Shown: piece after piece, positions 32,622-42,229 of the stretch
Layout: every line of letters starts with the position of its first letter
Numbering within the stretch: the stretch's first letter is position 1
Assembly: GCF_032911445.1 (NCBI RefSeq)
Contig: NZ_JAWJEJ010000001.1
Coordinates: 868,001 to 932,000 of the forward strand
Direction of reading: 5' to 3'
Source: Sphingomonas sp. HF-S4
Lineage (GTDB): Bacteria > Pseudomonadota > Alphaproteobacteria > Sphingomonadales > Sphingomonadaceae
DNA length: 64,000 nt
Program-made: the position numbers and the translations under genes
The notes under the pieces: model-generated
What the model was told of the DNA's origin: nothing
What the model saw: only the letters and a program-made list of their open reading frames with translations
Database searches by the model: none

Positions 32622-33407
32622 ATGACGAAGCATGCAGTGGTGACCGGAAGCACCAAGGGGATCGGGCGCGGGCTCGCCGAGGCGCTGGCGGGGCGCGGCT
32701 GGCGCGTGGCGATCGCCTCGCCCAGCGGCGACGAGGCGCGTGCCGCCGCAGCGGAGATTGGCGGCGGCGCGGCGGGGTTTGCCTGCGACGTGCGCGATGC
32801 CGGGCAGGTGCAGGCGCTGTTCGACGGCGCGGCGGCGACGTTCGGATCGGTCGACCTCTGGGTCAACAATGCCGGGCTGGCGCTGACCGGGGCCGAGCTT
32901 GCCGAACTGCCCGCGGCCGACTTCCGCCAGATGCTCGAGATCAATGTGCTCGGCACGATGCAGGGCTGCCAGGTGGCGCTGACCGGCATGCGCGCGCAGG
33001 GCAGGGGGGCGATCTACAATGTGTTCGGGGCCGGATCGGACGGCCAGCCGGTGCCGCACATGATCGGCTATGCCACCACCAAGCGCGCGGTGCAGTTCCT
33101 CACCCAGTCGCTTGCCGAGGAGACGCGCGGCGGGCCGGTGCTGCTCGGCGCGATCAGTCCAGGGCTGGTAATGAGCCAGGGCTTCCTGCGCGAGCATGCC
33201 CGGATGCCGGCCGGACCCGAGCGCGACGCGCGCGAGGCCTGGGTCAACGTGATCGGCGACCATGTCGAGACCGTTGCCGCCTGGGCGGCGGATATCTTCG
33301 AGGCCAATGACGAGCACGGCGCGGTGTTTTCCTGGCTCACGCCCGAGAAGATCGCGGCGCGCCAGCGCGACGAGCCCGGCCGGGACGTGCTGGCGCGGTA
33401 TCGGTAG
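32622..33407 (+). CDS. short-chain dehydrogenase/reductase (SDR) 1
   Basis: A 261-residue classical SDR. TGSTKGIGRG (8-17) is the nucleotide-binding TGxxxGxG, WVNNAGLAL the NNAG motif, NVFGAGSDG the Ser region (Ser replaced in part: no typical S before YxxxK is obvious) and YATTKRA the YxxxK. AISPGLVMSQGF follows, as in PG motifs. The start at 32622 follows GAGGTGTCC; an earlier ATG at 32595 lies inside the amidohydrolase gene. It is third in the operon. It oxidises or reduces an alcohol/ketone with NAD(P)H; the substrate is unknown. Confidence 0.87.
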   Translation: MTKHAVVTGSTKGIGRGLAEALAGRGWRVAIASPSGDEARAAAAEIGGGAAGFACDVRDAGQVQALFDGAAATFGSVDLWVNNAGLALTGAELAELPAADFRQMLEINVLGTMQGCQVALTGMRAQGRGAIYNVFGAGSDGQPVPHMIGYATTKRAVQFLTQSLAEETRGGPVLLGAISPGLVMSQGFLREHARMPAGPERDAREAWVNVIGDHVETVAAWAADIFEANDEHGAVFSWLTPEKIAARQRDEPGRDVLARYR

Positions 33408-33413
33408 CGAACT

Positions 33414-33434
33414 CCCCTCCCTTTCAGGGAGGAG
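33414..33434. repeat. short GC-rich palindrome, one mismatch
   Basis: CCCCTCCCT-TTC-AGGGAGGAG between convergent SDR genes. It is the same element as at 22126, with one arm mismatch. Probable bidirectional transcript end. Confidence 0.5.
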
Positions 33435-33445
33435 AATGAAGGGAC

Positions 33446-34210
33446 TCAATCTGCCGTCCAGCCCCCGTCGATCACCATGCTCGTCCCCGTCATCAGCGCC
33501 GAGGCGTCCGAGGCGAGGAAGACTACCGCGCCCATCAGGTCCTTGACCTGGCCGATGCGGCCGAGCTTGATCTTGGCGAGGACGCTGTCCCGGAATGTCG
33601 CGTCCTCGAAATAGGGGCGCGTCAGCGGCGTCTCGATGAAGGTCGGCGCGATCGTGTTCGAGCGGATGCCGTGCGACGCGAGATCGAGCGCGAAGCTCTT
33701 GCTCATCCCCTCCAGCGCCCATTTCGAGGCGCAATAGAGCGAGCGGTTGGGCCCGCCGACATGCCCCATCTGCGATCCCATATGGATCAGCGAGCCCGCC
33801 AAGCCGTCTTCGATCATCCGCTTCGCCGCCGCCTGGGCGGTGAAGAAGGCGCTCTTTACATTGAGGTCGAGCACCGCGTCGTAATCGGCTTCCGACACCT
33901 GGGTCATCGGCATCGGACGGTTGGTCCCGGCATTGTTGACCAGGATATCAAACGCCGGGCGATCGGCGAAGAAGGCGGCGACATCGCCGATCCGCGAAAC
34001 ATCGAGCGTCTCCGCGACCGCATCGCCGCCGTCCGCCCGGATTGCCGCCGCCGCGTCCTCGATCTCGCCACCGCTGCGGGCGACCAGGGTTACCGCGGCG
34101 CCCGCGGCGGCAAGTGCCGCGGCGGCGCCAAGCCCGATTCCCCGCCCGGCGCCGGTGACTACCGCGCGGCGTTCGTCCAGCCGGAAGCTCGGCGTCCGCG
34201 GCAGCGTCAT
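33446..34210 (-). CDS. short-chain dehydrogenase/reductase (SDR) 2
   Basis: A 254-residue classical [15 protein letters not shown] is the cofactor motif, [12 protein letters not shown] the [14 protein letters not shown] carries the catalytic Ser and [13 protein letters not shown] the YxxxK pair. [18 protein letters not shown] and the terminal [13 protein letters not shown] are typical of sugar-alcohol or hydroxyacid dehydrogenases. Its ATG overlaps the stop of the HisD-like gene (ATGA), so the two dehydrogenases are co-translated and may act in turn on a polyol-like substrate. Confidence 0.9.
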   Translation of the reverse strand: MTLPRTPSFRLDERRAVVTGAGRGIGLGAAAALAAAGAAVTLVARSGGEIEDAAAAIRADGGDAVAETLDVSRIGDVAAFFADRPAFDILVNNAGTNRPMPMTQVSEADYDAVLDLNVKSAFFTAQAAAKRMIEDGLAGSLIHMGSQMGHVGGPNRSLYCASKWALEGMSKSFALDLASHGIRSNTIAPTFIETPLTRPYFEDATFRDSVLAKIKLGRIGQVKDLMGAVVFLASDASALMTGTSMVIDGGWTAD

Positions 34211-35529
34211 GCCGGCTCGACCGGCTCTGCGCGGCCGGCATAGGGGATGTTGCGCCCGCCATAGCGGCGCACGCGGATATTGGCCTGCTCGCCATGCCCG
34301 GCAAAGCCTTCGAGCGCGCACAGCCGCGAGCAATATTCGCCGATCATCGCCGAAGCCTCGTCGGTAAGGATGCGCTGATAGGTACAGGTCTTGAGGAACT
34401 TGCCCACCCACAGCCCGCCTGTATAGCGCGCCGCCTTCCGCGTCGGCAGCGTGTGGTTGGTCCCGATCACCTTGTCGCCATAGGAGACGTTGGTCCGCGC
34501 GCCAAGGAACAGCGCGCCGTAATTGGTCATGTTCGCGAGGAAGTAATCCGGGTCGCGCGTCATCACCTGGACGTGCTCCGAGGCGAGGCCGTCGGCGATG
34601 CGCACCATTTCCTCATCGCTCTCGGCAACGATCACTTCGCCATAGGTCTCCCACGCCTTCCGCGCATAGTCGGCGGTCGGTAGGATCGTGAGCAACCGCT
34701 CGACTTCGCGCATCGTATCCTCGGCGAGCGCGCGCGAGGTCGTGAGCAGGATCGCCGGGCTGTCGGGCCCGTGCTCGGCCTGGCCGAGCAGGTCGGTGGC
34801 ACAGAGCTCGCCATCGACGCTGTCGTCGGCGATCACCAGCGTCTCGGTAGGCCCGGCGAACAGGTCGATGCCGACGCGGCCGAACAATTGCCGCTTGGCC
34901 TCGGCGACAAAGGCGTTGCCGGGTCCGACGAGCATGTCGACCGGCGCGATGCTCGCGGTGCCGATCGCCATCGCGCCGATCGCCTGGATGCCGCCGAGCG
35001 CGTAGATCTCGTCGGCGCCGGCAAGCACCTGCGCCGCGACGATCGCCGGGGCGGGTCGGCCCTGGAAGGGCGGCGCGCAGGTGACGACGCGCGGCACGCC
35101 CGCCACCTTGGCAGTGATTACCGACATATGCGCCGAGGCGAGCAGCGGATACTTGCCGCCGGGGACATAGCAGCCCGCGGCATTGACCGGGATGTTCCTA
35201 TGGCCCAGCACGACGCCGGGCAGCGTCTCGACCTCGACGTCGCGCATCGACTCGCGCTGGATCTGCGCAAAGTTGCGAACCTGCGCCTGGGCGAATTCGA
35301 TGTCCTTGAGATCGTGACCGGAGAGCTGGTCGAGACAGTCCTGCTTTTCGCGATCGGTGAGCAGATAGCTTTCGCGATCCCAGCCGTCGAAGCGGACCGA
35401 GAGCTCGCGTACCGCCGCGTCGCCGCGTGTCTCGATATCCGCCAGCGTCGCCTCGACCAGGTCGCGCACCTTGCGGTCGGCCTGCGCCTTCGCGTCCGTA
35501 TCCAGCCCGCGCTTGAGCCATTCCGCCAT
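34207..35529 (-). CDS. histidinol dehydrogenase-family protein (HpsN-like paralogue)
   Basis: A 440-residue HisD-fold NAD-dependent alcohol dehydrogenase. The start at 35529 follows [14 protein letters not shown] at the N-terminus and [66 protein letters not shown] and [10 protein letters not shown] are all HisD-family blocks. The [13 protein letters not shown] segment has the metal His; GTNHTLPT holds the second. This paralogue group includes HpsN, which oxidises dihydroxypropanesulfonate to a carboxylate. There are no other his genes here, so histidine synthesis is unlikely. It is coupled to SDR 2 and divergent from an aldehyde dehydrogenase. The substrate is not known. Confidence 0.85.
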   Translation of the reverse strand: MAEWLKRGLDTDAKAQADRKVRDLVEATLADIETRGDAAVRELSVRFDGWDRESYLLTDREKQDCLDQLSGHDLKDIEFAQAQVRNFAQIQRESMRDVEVETLPGVVLGHRNIPVNAAGCYVPGGKYPLLASAHMSVITAKVAGVPRVVTCAPPFQGRPAPAIVAAQVLAGADEIYALGGIQAIGAMAIGTASIAPVDMLVGPGNAFVAEAKRQLFGRVGIDLFAGPTETLVIADDSVDGELCATDLLGQAEHGPDSPAILLTTSRALAEDTMREVERLLTILPTADYARKAWETYGEVIVAESDEEMVRIADGLASEHVQVMTRDPDYFLANMTNYGALFLGARTNVSYGDKVIGTNHTLPTRKAARYTGGLWVGKFLKTCTYQRILTDEASAMIGEYCSRLCALEGFAGHGEQANIRVRRYGGRNIPYAGRAEPVEPA

Positions 35530-35603
35530 CACCTGCTCCTCTCGCCTGTCGCTTCGGGGTGGCGGGATCGGCGGGGCTATTCGAGGCTCGGGCGCCATGA
35601 TGA

Positions 35604-35620
35604 CCGCGTAGCGGATAAAC
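35604..35620. promoter_or_regulatory. operator-like motif CCGC-GTA-GCGGATAAAC
   Basis: It lies in the 158-base divergent gap between the HisD-like and aldehyde dehydrogenase genes. The left arm CCGC, the 3-base spacer and the 10-base right arm are identical to 20650-20666 before permease 2 (spacer bases differ). Suggests one regulator for both loci. Confidence 0.5.
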
Positions 35621-35687
35621 GGCAGGCGGAGCGGCGCGCCGGGCGCGCGAGCGGCTAGTCTAGATCAGGGCTGTGGAAGGACGGGGC

Positions 35688-37151
35688 ATGACCAACGGCG
35701 AGTATCTCTACGCGCGGGTTCCGGCGGACATGCCGCGCTGGATCGAGGGGCTGGCGCTCCAGATGACCATCGCCGGGCGCGACGCGCCGGCGCGGCAGCG
35801 CGGCAGCGTGATCCATGCGGGCAATGCCGCCGAGATCGCCGACTATCCCGATGCCGATACCGGCCATGTCGACGACGCAGTCGCCGCCGCGCGCGCGGCG
35901 TTTCCCGGTTGGGCGGCTACCAGCTGGGACGCCCGCCGGGTGATGCTCGAACGCTTCGCCGACACGTTGTTCGAGCATCTGGACACGCTGGCGCTGATCG
36001 TCGCGGCGGAATCCGGTCGGCCGTTGCGCCGCGCCTGGGGCGAAGTGGCGTTTGCGGTGGACTATGTCCGCACCATCGCCGCGCAGGTGCTCCCCGATGT
36101 GCGGATCGAGCGGCCGGGCGCGCGGGTGCGGCTGCGGCGGCGTCCGCTGGGCGTCGCAGCGGCGATCGCGCCGTGGAACGGGCCGGTTATCCTTGCGGTC
36201 GCCAAGATCGCCAATGCGCTGCTGGCGGGCGATACGCTGGTGCTGCGCCCGTCGCCGTTCACGCCGCTGTCGGCGCTGTACATGGGCATGATCGGGCGCG
36301 GGGTATTTCCCGCCGGCGTGTTCAACGTGATTACCGGCGATGCCGGGGTCGGCGCGGCGATGACCGTCCATCCCGACGTCGCCAAGGTCTCGTTCACCGG
36401 ATCGACTGCCACCGGCAAGCGCATCGCTGCCGCCGCGGCGCCGACCTTGAAACGCCTTACGCTCGAACTGGGGGGCAACGATCCGGCGATCGTGCTCGCC
36501 GATGCCGATGTCGAGACACTGGCGGACACGGTCTATCGCATCTCGCTGGAAAATGCCGGGCAGTTCTGCGCGGCGATCAAGCGGCTGTACGTGCATGAGA
36601 GCATCTATGACGCAGTGGCTGCGGCTATCGTGCAGCGTGCGCAGGGTGCAGTGCCGGGATCGTGCTTCGATCCGGCGAGCACGATGACGCCGGTGCAGAA
36701 CCGTCCGCAGTTCGATCGCGTCTGGGCGCTGTACGACGACGCGGTAGCGCATGGCGCGCAGGTGCTGACCGGCGGGGTGCGGCACGAAGCGGCAGGACTG
36801 TTCATTCCGCCGACGTTGGTCGCGGGGATCGGCCACGGCGTCGATCTGATCGACCAGGAACAGTTCGGGCCGGTGCTGCCGATCCTGCCGTTCTCCGACG
36901 AAGAGGCGGTGCTCGAGCTTGCCAATCGCGGCGATTATGGGCTGGGCGCTTCGGTGTGGACGCGGGACGTGGACCGCGGCATCGCGTTGGTCGAGCGGAT
37001 CGACGCGGGCACGGGCTGGGTCAACCAGCACGGCGCGTTCACCGCGGCGCTGCCGATGCCCTTCGCGCGGCAATCGGGGATCGGGATGGACTATGCCGAA
37101 TACGGCGTCGCCGAGCACAGCCAGGCGATGCTGATCAACGCGAAGCTGTAG
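35688..37151 (+). CDS. NAD(P)-dependent aldehyde dehydrogenase
   Basis: A 487-residue aldehyde dehydrogenase. GVAAAIAPWNGPVILAVAKI, FTGSTATGKRIAAAAA, LELGGNDPAIVL with base E260, and NAGQFCAAIKRLYV with catalytic C294 are the family landmarks; EQFGPVLPILPF follows. ATG at 35688 is favoured because GGAAGGACGGGG lies just upstream; a GTG at 35673 is possible. It is divergent from the HisD-like/SDR operon. It oxidises an aldehyde to an acid, perhaps the product of one of the dehydrogenases. Substrate unresolved. Confidence 0.9.
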   Translation: MTNGEYLYARVPADMPRWIEGLALQMTIAGRDAPARQRGSVIHAGNAAEIADYPDADTGHVDDAVAAARAAFPGWAATSWDARRVMLERFADTLFEHLDTLALIVAAESGRPLRRAWGEVAFAVDYVRTIAAQVLPDVRIERPGARVRLRRRPLGVAAAIAPWNGPVILAVAKIANALLAGDTLVLRPSPFTPLSALYMGMIGRGVFPAGVFNVITGDAGVGAAMTVHPDVAKVSFTGSTATGKRIAAAAAPTLKRLTLELGGNDPAIVLADADVETLADTVYRISLENAGQFCAAIKRLYVHESIYDAVAAAIVQRAQGAVPGSCFDPASTMTPVQNRPQFDRVWALYDDAVAHGAQVLTGGVRHEAAGLFIPPTLVAGIGHGVDLIDQEQFGPVLPILPFSDEEAVLELANRGDYGLGASVWTRDVDRGIALVERIDAGTGWVNQHGAFTAALPMPFARQSGIGMDYAEYGVAEHSQAMLINAKL

Positions 37152-37168
37152 GGCGGATCGATAATTCT

Positions 37169-37192
37169 CCCCTCCCTGCTTGCAGGGAGGGG
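37169..37192. repeat. palindrome of the CCCCTCCCTGC family, left member of an inverted pair
   Basis: Perfect 11-bp arms CCCCTCCCTGC/GCAGGGAGGGG around TT. Together with the flanking CAGGGGGTGGGT it is inverted relative to the copy at 37302-37325. It lies just past the aldehyde dehydrogenase stop. Confidence 0.7.
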
Positions 37193-37301
37193 CAGGGGGT
37201 GGGTTTAGCCTTGGTCGAGGCTCGATGCCTCGACCGAGGCTGTTTTGCCGAGCTGGTTGATGAGTCTTTTTGAGCGCGCAGACGCGCGCACCCACCCCCA
37301 G

Positions 37302-37325
37302 CCCCTCCCTGCAAGCAGGGAGGGG
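37302..37325. repeat. palindrome of the CCCCTCCCTGC family, right member of an inverted pair
   Basis: Perfect 11-bp arms around AA, preceded by ACCCACCCCCAG, the inverse of the sequence after the left copy. It lies just past the LeuD stop, so the pair closes two convergent transcripts. The 110 bases between hold no gene I can support. Confidence 0.7.
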
Positions 37326-37336
37326 AGCAATACGTC

Positions 37337-37918
37337 CTAAAGCGCTACGATCGGCTCGACGACTCCACTCGCTTCGTGCCGTGCAATCGCGGCCTCGCTG
37401 CCGAGCGTGAGCGCGATCTCGTCGCGGCCGAGGAGCAGCGATTCGCGGCGGAATGGGTCCATCGTGAAGGCGAAGGCGTCGCTGGTGGAGCTGGTAACCG
37501 TCATGGTTTCCAGATCGACCCGCAGCGTGCCGCCGCGCGCCACCGCGGTCAGCCGGTCGACCGAGGGCTGCGACAGCTCGACGGTGACGATGCCGTTCTT
37601 GAAGGCGTTGCTGGCGAACAGGTCGGCGAAGCTCGGCGCGATCACCGCGCGGATGCCCAAATCGAGCAGCGCCCAGGCGGCGTGCTCGCGGCTCGACCCG
37701 CAGCCGAAATTCGCCCCGGCGATCAGGATCGGCGCGCCGGCAAAGGCGGGGTCATCGAAGACGTTGCCGGGCGTGCGGCGCAGCGCCTCGAACGCGCCGC
37801 GCGCGAGACCAGTGCGGGTGATCGTCTTGAGATAGGCGGCGGGGAGTATCGTGTCGGTATCGACGTCCGGCCGACCGAGGGGATAGGCACGCCCGGCTAC
37901 CGTGCGGAGCGGTTCCAT
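37337..37918 (-). CDS. leuD: 3-isopropylmalate dehydratase small subunit-like (LeuD)
   Basis: A 193-residue swivel-domain subunit with VDTDTILPAAYLKT, FGCGSSREHAAWALLDLGIR and a SNAFKNGIVTVEL segment. It is closer to classical LeuD than the copy at 1.9 kb. It follows its large subunit by one base. With LeuC it would interconvert 2- and 3-isopropylmalate. There is no leuA or leuB beside it; dehydrogenases for another pathway lie upstream, so a second catabolic hydratase is possible. Confidence 0.85.
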   Translation of the reverse strand: MEPLRTVAGRAYPLGRPDVDTDTILPAAYLKTITRTGLARGAFEALRRTPGNVFDDPAFAGAPILIAGANFGCGSSREHAAWALLDLGIRAVIAPSFADLFASNAFKNGIVTVELSQPSVDRLTAVARGGTLRVDLETMTVTSSTSDAFAFTMDPFRRESLLLGRDEIALTLGSEAAIARHEASGVVEPIVAL

Positions 37919-37919
37919 C

Positions 37920-39359
37920 TCAGGCGTTCCCAGTCAGTTCGCGAACATCGGTGAGGTGGCCGGTCACTGCCGCCGCGGCCGCCATTGCGGGGGAGAGCAG
38001 GTGGGTGCGCGATCCCGGCCCCTGACGGCCGGGGAAGTTGCGGTTTGAGGTCGAGGCGCAGCGCCCGCCGGGGGGCACGCGATCCTCGTTCAACCCCACG
38101 CACATCGAGCAGCCCGGCTCGCGCCATTCGAACCCGGCGTCGCGGAAGATGCGGTCGAGCCCCTCGGCCTCGGCCTGGCGCTTGACCTGGCCCGATCCGG
38201 GGACGGCCATCGCGCGGCGGATGCCCGCGGCGATGCGGCGGCCGCGCAGGACCTCCGCCGCGGCGCGGAGATCCTCGATCCGGCCGTTGGTGCAGCTGCC
38301 GATGAAGATGTGGTCGATGGCGATGTCCGCGATCGGCGTGCCGGGTTCGAGGCCCATATAAGCGAGCGCCTGCTCGGCGAGCGCGCGGCGCGCCGGGTCT
38401 TCGAACGCGGCCGGATCGGGGACGCCGCCGGTGACGGGGACGACGTCCTGCGGGCTGGTGCCCCAGGTGACGCTAGGCGGGACCTGGGCGACGTCGACCG
38501 TGATGCTGCGGTCGTAGCGCGCGTCGGGATCGCTGGTCAGCGCCCGCCAGCGCGCGACTGCGGCGTCCCAGTCGGTGCCCTTCGGTGCCATCGGGCGGCC
38601 CTGGAGATAGGCGAAGGTGCTGGCGTCGGGCGCGATCAGCCCGGCGCGGGCACCGGCCTCGATCGACATGTTGGCGATGGTCAGCCGCGCCTCGATCGAC
38701 ATCGCGCGGATCGTGCTGCCGGTATATTCGATGACATGGCCGGTGGCGCCGGCGATGCCGATGCGGCCGATCAGGTGGAGGGCGATGTCCTTGGCGCAGA
38801 CGCCGATGCCGGGGGCGCCTTCGAGCCGGATCTCCATCGTGCGCGAAGGCTTGAGCAGCAGCGTCTGGGTTGCCAGCACATGCTCGACTTCGCTGGTGCC
38901 GATGCCGATCGCCAGCGCGCCGAGCGCGCCGTGCGCGGTGGTGTGGCTGTCGCCGCAGGCCAGCGTGGTGCCGGGCAGGGTGAAGCCGAGTTCGGGGCCG
39001 ACGACATGGACGATGCCCTGCCGCGCGGAGGCATCGTCGATATAGGGAATGCCGAATTCGGCGGCGTTTCGCTCGAGCGCGGCGAGCTGGATCGCGCTGT
39101 CGGGATCGGTCGCCGGGATGCGCGATCCGTCGGCGCGGCGGCGCGGGGTCGTCGGGAGGTTGTGGTCGGGAACCGCCAGCGTCAGGTCGGGGCGGCGGAC
39201 GCGACGGCCCGCGGCACGCAGCCCGTCGAACGCCTGCGGGCTGCTGACTTCGTGGACCAGATGGCGGTCGATATAGAGCAGGCAGGTTCCGTCGTCGCGG
39301 CGATCGACGACATGCGCGTCCCAGATCTTCTCGTACAAGGTTCGCGGATGCGTGCGCAT
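37920..39359 (-). CDS. leuC: 3-isopropylmalate dehydratase large subunit-like (LeuC)
   Basis: A 479-residue aconitase-superfamily protein. [4Fe-4S] ligands are C356 (GSCTNG), C417 and C420 (GCSMC). It keeps the LeuC-like opening [53 protein letters not shown] and [19 protein letters not shown]. This is much nearer true LeuC than the protein at 0.5 kb. It is transcribed with leuD (1-base gap). Leucine biosynthesis is possible, but the local genes (aldehyde dehydrogenase, HisD-like, SDRs) suggest that catabolic use should also be considered. Confidence 0.88.
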   Translation of the reverse strand: MRTHPRTLYEKIWDAHVVDRRDDGTCLLYIDRHLVHEVSSPQAFDGLRAAGRRVRRPDLTLAVPDHNLPTTPRRRADGSRIPATDPDSAIQLAALERNAAEFGIPYIDDASARQGIVHVVGPELGFTLPGTTLACGDSHTTAHGALGALAIGIGTSEVEHVLATQTLLLKPSRTMEIRLEGAPGIGVCAKDIALHLIGRIGIAGATGHVIEYTGSTIRAMSIEARLTIANMSIEAGARAGLIAPDASTFAYLQGRPMAPKGTDWDAAVARWRALTSDPDARYDRSITVDVAQVPPSVTWGTSPQDVVPVTGGVPDPAAFEDPARRALAEQALAYMGLEPGTPIADIAIDHIFIGSCTNGRIEDLRAAAEVLRGRRIAAGIRRAMAVPGSGQVKRQAEAEGLDRIFRDAGFEWREPGCSMCVGLNEDRVPPGGRCASTSNRNFPGRQGPGSRTHLLSPAMAAAAAVTGHLTDVRELTGNA

Positions 39360-39531
39360 GACAGCATCGCCTAGCGCATCCGGGCGAGGGCGGAGCGCCG
39401 GGCCTCGTCGCCGCTCGCTGTGCGGTTATTCTGGGGGTGTGCACTTCTTCCTTCCTGCCGCGTAGCGAAACTGGTTCGCGGGGCGGGGAGCGCCGCGATA
39501 AATAGCGACACGAATGGCGAGCGAGGCGAAG

Positions 39532-40419
39532 ATGGCAGACGATCCGAACGCGAACAACCAGCCCCAGGGCTATGTCCCGCCGCGGGTGTGGACCTGGGAC
39601 AAGGCGAATGGTGGCCAGTTCGCCAGCGTCAACCGCCCGGTCTCGGGCGCGACGCACGAAAAGCCGCTGCCGGTGGGCAGGCACCCCCTCCAGCTCTATT
39701 CGCTCGGGACGCCCAACGGCCAGAAGGTCACGATCCTGCTCGAGGAACTGCTCGCGGCGGGGCATGCGGGCGCTGAATATGACGCGTGGCTGATCGATAT
39801 CGGCAAGGGCGACCAGTTCGGCAGCGGATTCGTCGCGCTCAATCCCAATTCGAAGATCCCGGCGCTCGCGGATCACTCGACCGATCCGGTCACCCGGCTG
39901 TTCGAGAGCGGCTCGATCCTGTTCTACCTTGCCGAGAAGTTCGGGGCGTTCCTGCCGACCGAGCATAGCGCGCGCGCCAGCACGATGAACTGGCTGATGT
40001 GGCAGATGGGCTCGGCGCCGTTCGTCGGCGGCGGGTTCGGGCATTTCTATGCCTATGCGCCGTTCAAGATCGAATATGCGATCGATCGCTATGCGATGGA
40101 GACCAAGCGCCAGCTCCATGTGCTCGACACGCATCTGGCGGAGAGCGAATATCTGGTCGGCGTGGACTATACGATCGCCGACATGGCGGTCTGGCCCTGG
40201 TATGGCGGGCTGATGGACAGCGCCTACAATGCGCAGGAATTCCTGGGCGTCGGCGAATACGTCCATGTCGCGCGCTGGGCGAAGCTGGTCTGCGGGCGCG
40301 AGGCGGTGCAGCGCGGGCGCATCGTCAACCGCAACTCGGCCCCCGATGGCCGCTTCCTGCGCGAGCGTCACGATGCCGGCGATTTCGATCGGGTCGGCAG
40401 CGAGCAGGATCCGGGCTAG
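39532..40419 (+). CDS. yghU: glutathione S-transferase-family disulfide-bond oxidoreductase, YghU type
   Basis: A 295-residue YghU homologue. VPPRVWTWDKANGGQFASVN and RPVSGATHEKPLPVGRHPLQ are the YghU-specific N-terminal arm. A thioredoxin-like domain with LYSLGTPNGQKVTILLEELL follows, then LFESGSILFYLAEKFG and a helical C-domain with VGVDYTIADMAVWPWYGG. YghU binds two glutathiones and reduces disulfides. The start at 39532 follows GAGGCGAAG. It stands alone, divergent from leuC, and its end overlaps the end of recJ by 4 bases. Confidence 0.9.
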   Translation: MADDPNANNQPQGYVPPRVWTWDKANGGQFASVNRPVSGATHEKPLPVGRHPLQLYSLGTPNGQKVTILLEELLAAGHAGAEYDAWLIDIGKGDQFGSGFVALNPNSKIPALADHSTDPVTRLFESGSILFYLAEKFGAFLPTEHSARASTMNWLMWQMGSAPFVGGGFGHFYAYAPFKIEYAIDRYAMETKRQLHVLDTHLAESEYLVGVDYTIADMAVWPWYGGLMDSAYNAQEFLGVGEYVHVARWAKLVCGREAVQRGRIVNRNSAPDGRFLRERHDAGDFDRVGSEQDPG

Positions 40420-42182
40420 TCGGCCCAGGCAGCGTCCTCGACGTGCAGCTCGGCGGCGGGGCGCGACCCCCAGTCGTCGATCCTCGCGCGGCCGGCGAGC
40501 CAGAGCTTGCGGTGGCGGGGGGCGGAAAGGAGCGCGGCGCCCAGTTCGGTCTCGGCGTGGCGGAAGGCGACGGCCTTGAGGCTGCGGCCGTCCTCACCCG
40601 CGACGATCAGCCGGACATGCCCCCCCGAGCCGACGACATCGGCCTTGAGCACGCTGAGCGGGCCTGCGACGACGCGCGGCGCGGGCCAGCCCATGCCATA
40701 GGGACCGCCGGCATCCATCGCGGTCACCAGCGCGGGATTGACGCCGCCGGGGGCGAGTACGGCGTCGAGCAGCAGCGCGCGCTCGCCCATCGCCACGGTG
40801 ACGCGCTCGGCGAGGCGCTCCTCGAGATAGTCGGCGAACGCTTCGAGCTGGTCCTCGGCGATCGTCACCCCGCACGCCATGGCGTGGCCGCCGCCGGCGT
40901 GGAGCAGCCCTGAATCCTTGGCGCTGAGCACCGCGGCGCCGAGGTCGACGCCCGGGATCGAGCGACCGGAGCCCTTGCCGATACCGTTCTCGTCGAGCGC
41001 GATGACGATCACCGGGCGGCCGAGCTTCTCCTTGAGCCGGCCCGCGACGATACCGATCACCCCGGCATGCCAGCCGCGGCCGGAGACGATGACAACCCTG
41101 CGATTGGCCTGCAGCATGCCGAGCTGCTCGGCGGCGAACTGGACTTCGGATTCGATCGCGCGGCGCTCTTCGTTGAGCAGGTTGAGCTCTTCGGCGATGG
41201 TCCGCGCTTCATCGGGATCGCGCGTGGTGAGCAGGCGGACGCCGAGATCGGAGCGTCCGACGCGGCCGCCGGCATTGATCCGCGGGCCGAGCGCGAAGCC
41301 GAGATCGGTGCAACTCGGCGCGCGGGTGAGTCGCGAGGCCTCGATCAGCGCGTTCATGCCAATGTTGCGACGCTGCGCCATCACCTTGAGCCCCTGCGCG
41401 ACGAAGGCGCGATTGAGACCCTTCAAGGATGCGACGTCGGCGACGGTGCCGAGCGCGACGAGATCGAGCAGGTCGAGCAGGCGCGGCTCGGCGCGGCCCT
41501 GGAAGAAGCCGCGGGCGCGCAGCGTGCGGATCAGCGCGGCGCCGAGCAGGAAGGCGACGCCGACCGCGGCGAGATGGCCGTGTGCGGCGCCCTCGCCTTC
41601 GTCGAGCCGGTTGGGGTTGATCACCGCGTGGGCGACCGGCAGCTCGGCGGCGCACTTATGATGGTCGCAGACGATGACTTCGGCACCGGCGTCCTTGGCC
41701 ATTTGAAGCGCCTCGAACGCCTGCGCGCCGCAATCGACGGTGACGATCAGGTCCGCGCCCTCGTGGTGGAGGCGGACCAGCGCCTCGCCCGAGGGGCCGT
41801 AGCCCTCCATCAGCCGGTCGGGAATGTACGGGCGCGCCTCGAGCCCCAGGTCGCGGAGCAGAAGGATCAGCAGCGCGGCAGAGGTGGCGCCGTCGACGTC
41901 ATAGTCGCCGAAGATCGCGACTTGCTGGCGCTTCTCGACGGCGTCGGCGAGGCGTTCGGAGGCCTTGTCCATGTCGCGGAAGATCGAAGGGTCGGGCATG
42001 AACGCGCGGATGCTCGGCGCGCGGTGGTCGTCGATGTCCTCGCGCGGGCAGCCGCGGGTGAGCAGCAGCTGGGTGACGAGGTCGTCGGGCGCGAAATTGG
42101 GATCGCGGGCATCGGCCGCCAGCCCGCGCCAACGCCAGGGCTGGCCGAGGATCGACCGATGGATATTGAGAACCGGGGACAT
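40416..42182 (-). CDS. recJ: single-stranded-DNA-specific exonuclease RecJ
   Basis: A 588-residue RecJ. DHH-family motifs are IFGDYDVDGATSAA, IVTVDCGAQAFEAL and VIVCDHHKCAAELPVA (the DHH itself). A linker helix leads to the DHHA1 part (GRGWHAGVIGIVAGRLKEK) and GGHAMACGVTIAEDQ, and a C-terminal OB-like domain completes the usual length. RecJ degrades ssDNA 5' to 3' in mismatch and recombination repair with Mn/Mg. The ATG at 42182 begins MSPVLNIHRSILGQPWRWR, a typical alphaproteobacterial RecJ start; an open frame extends upstream into the oxygenase gene and is not needed. Confidence 0.95.
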   Translation of the reverse strand: MSPVLNIHRSILGQPWRWRGLAADARDPNFAPDDLVTQLLLTRGCPREDIDDHRAPSIRAFMPDPSIFRDMDKASERLADAVEKRQQVAIFGDYDVDGATSAALLILLLRDLGLEARPYIPDRLMEGYGPSGEALVRLHHEGADLIVTVDCGAQAFEALQMAKDAGAEVIVCDHHKCAAELPVAHAVINPNRLDEGEGAAHGHLAAVGVAFLLGAALIRTLRARGFFQGRAEPRLLDLLDLVALGTVADVASLKGLNRAFVAQGLKVMAQRRNIGMNALIEASRLTRAPSCTDLGFALGPRINAGGRVGRSDLGVRLLTTRDPDEARTIAEELNLLNEERRAIESEVQFAAEQLGMLQANRRVVIVSGRGWHAGVIGIVAGRLKEKLGRPVIVIALDENGIGKGSGRSIPGVDLGAAVLSAKDSGLLHAGGGHAMACGVTIAEDQLEAFADYLEERLAERVTVAMGERALLLDAVLAPGGVNPALVTAMDAGGPYGMGWPAPRVVAGPLSVLKADVVGSGGHVRLIVAGEDGRSLKAVAFRHAETELGAALLSAPRHRKLWLAGRARIDDWGSRPAAELHVEDAAWAD

Positions 42183-42229
42183 TCCGGCGTTGTGGCGGTC
42201 GGGCGGCCGCTTGTCGAGCGATGCGGCGG

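Noticed and set aside
34207..35529. Histidine biosynthesis gene hisD
   Set aside because: There are no other his genes; it is coupled to an SDR and divergent from an aldehyde dehydrogenase. The N-terminus fits the HpsN-like paralogues.
38473..40371. A 632-residue minus-strand frame across leuC and the YghU gene
   Set aside because: Neither half resembles any family; both well-supported genes in other frames explain the region.
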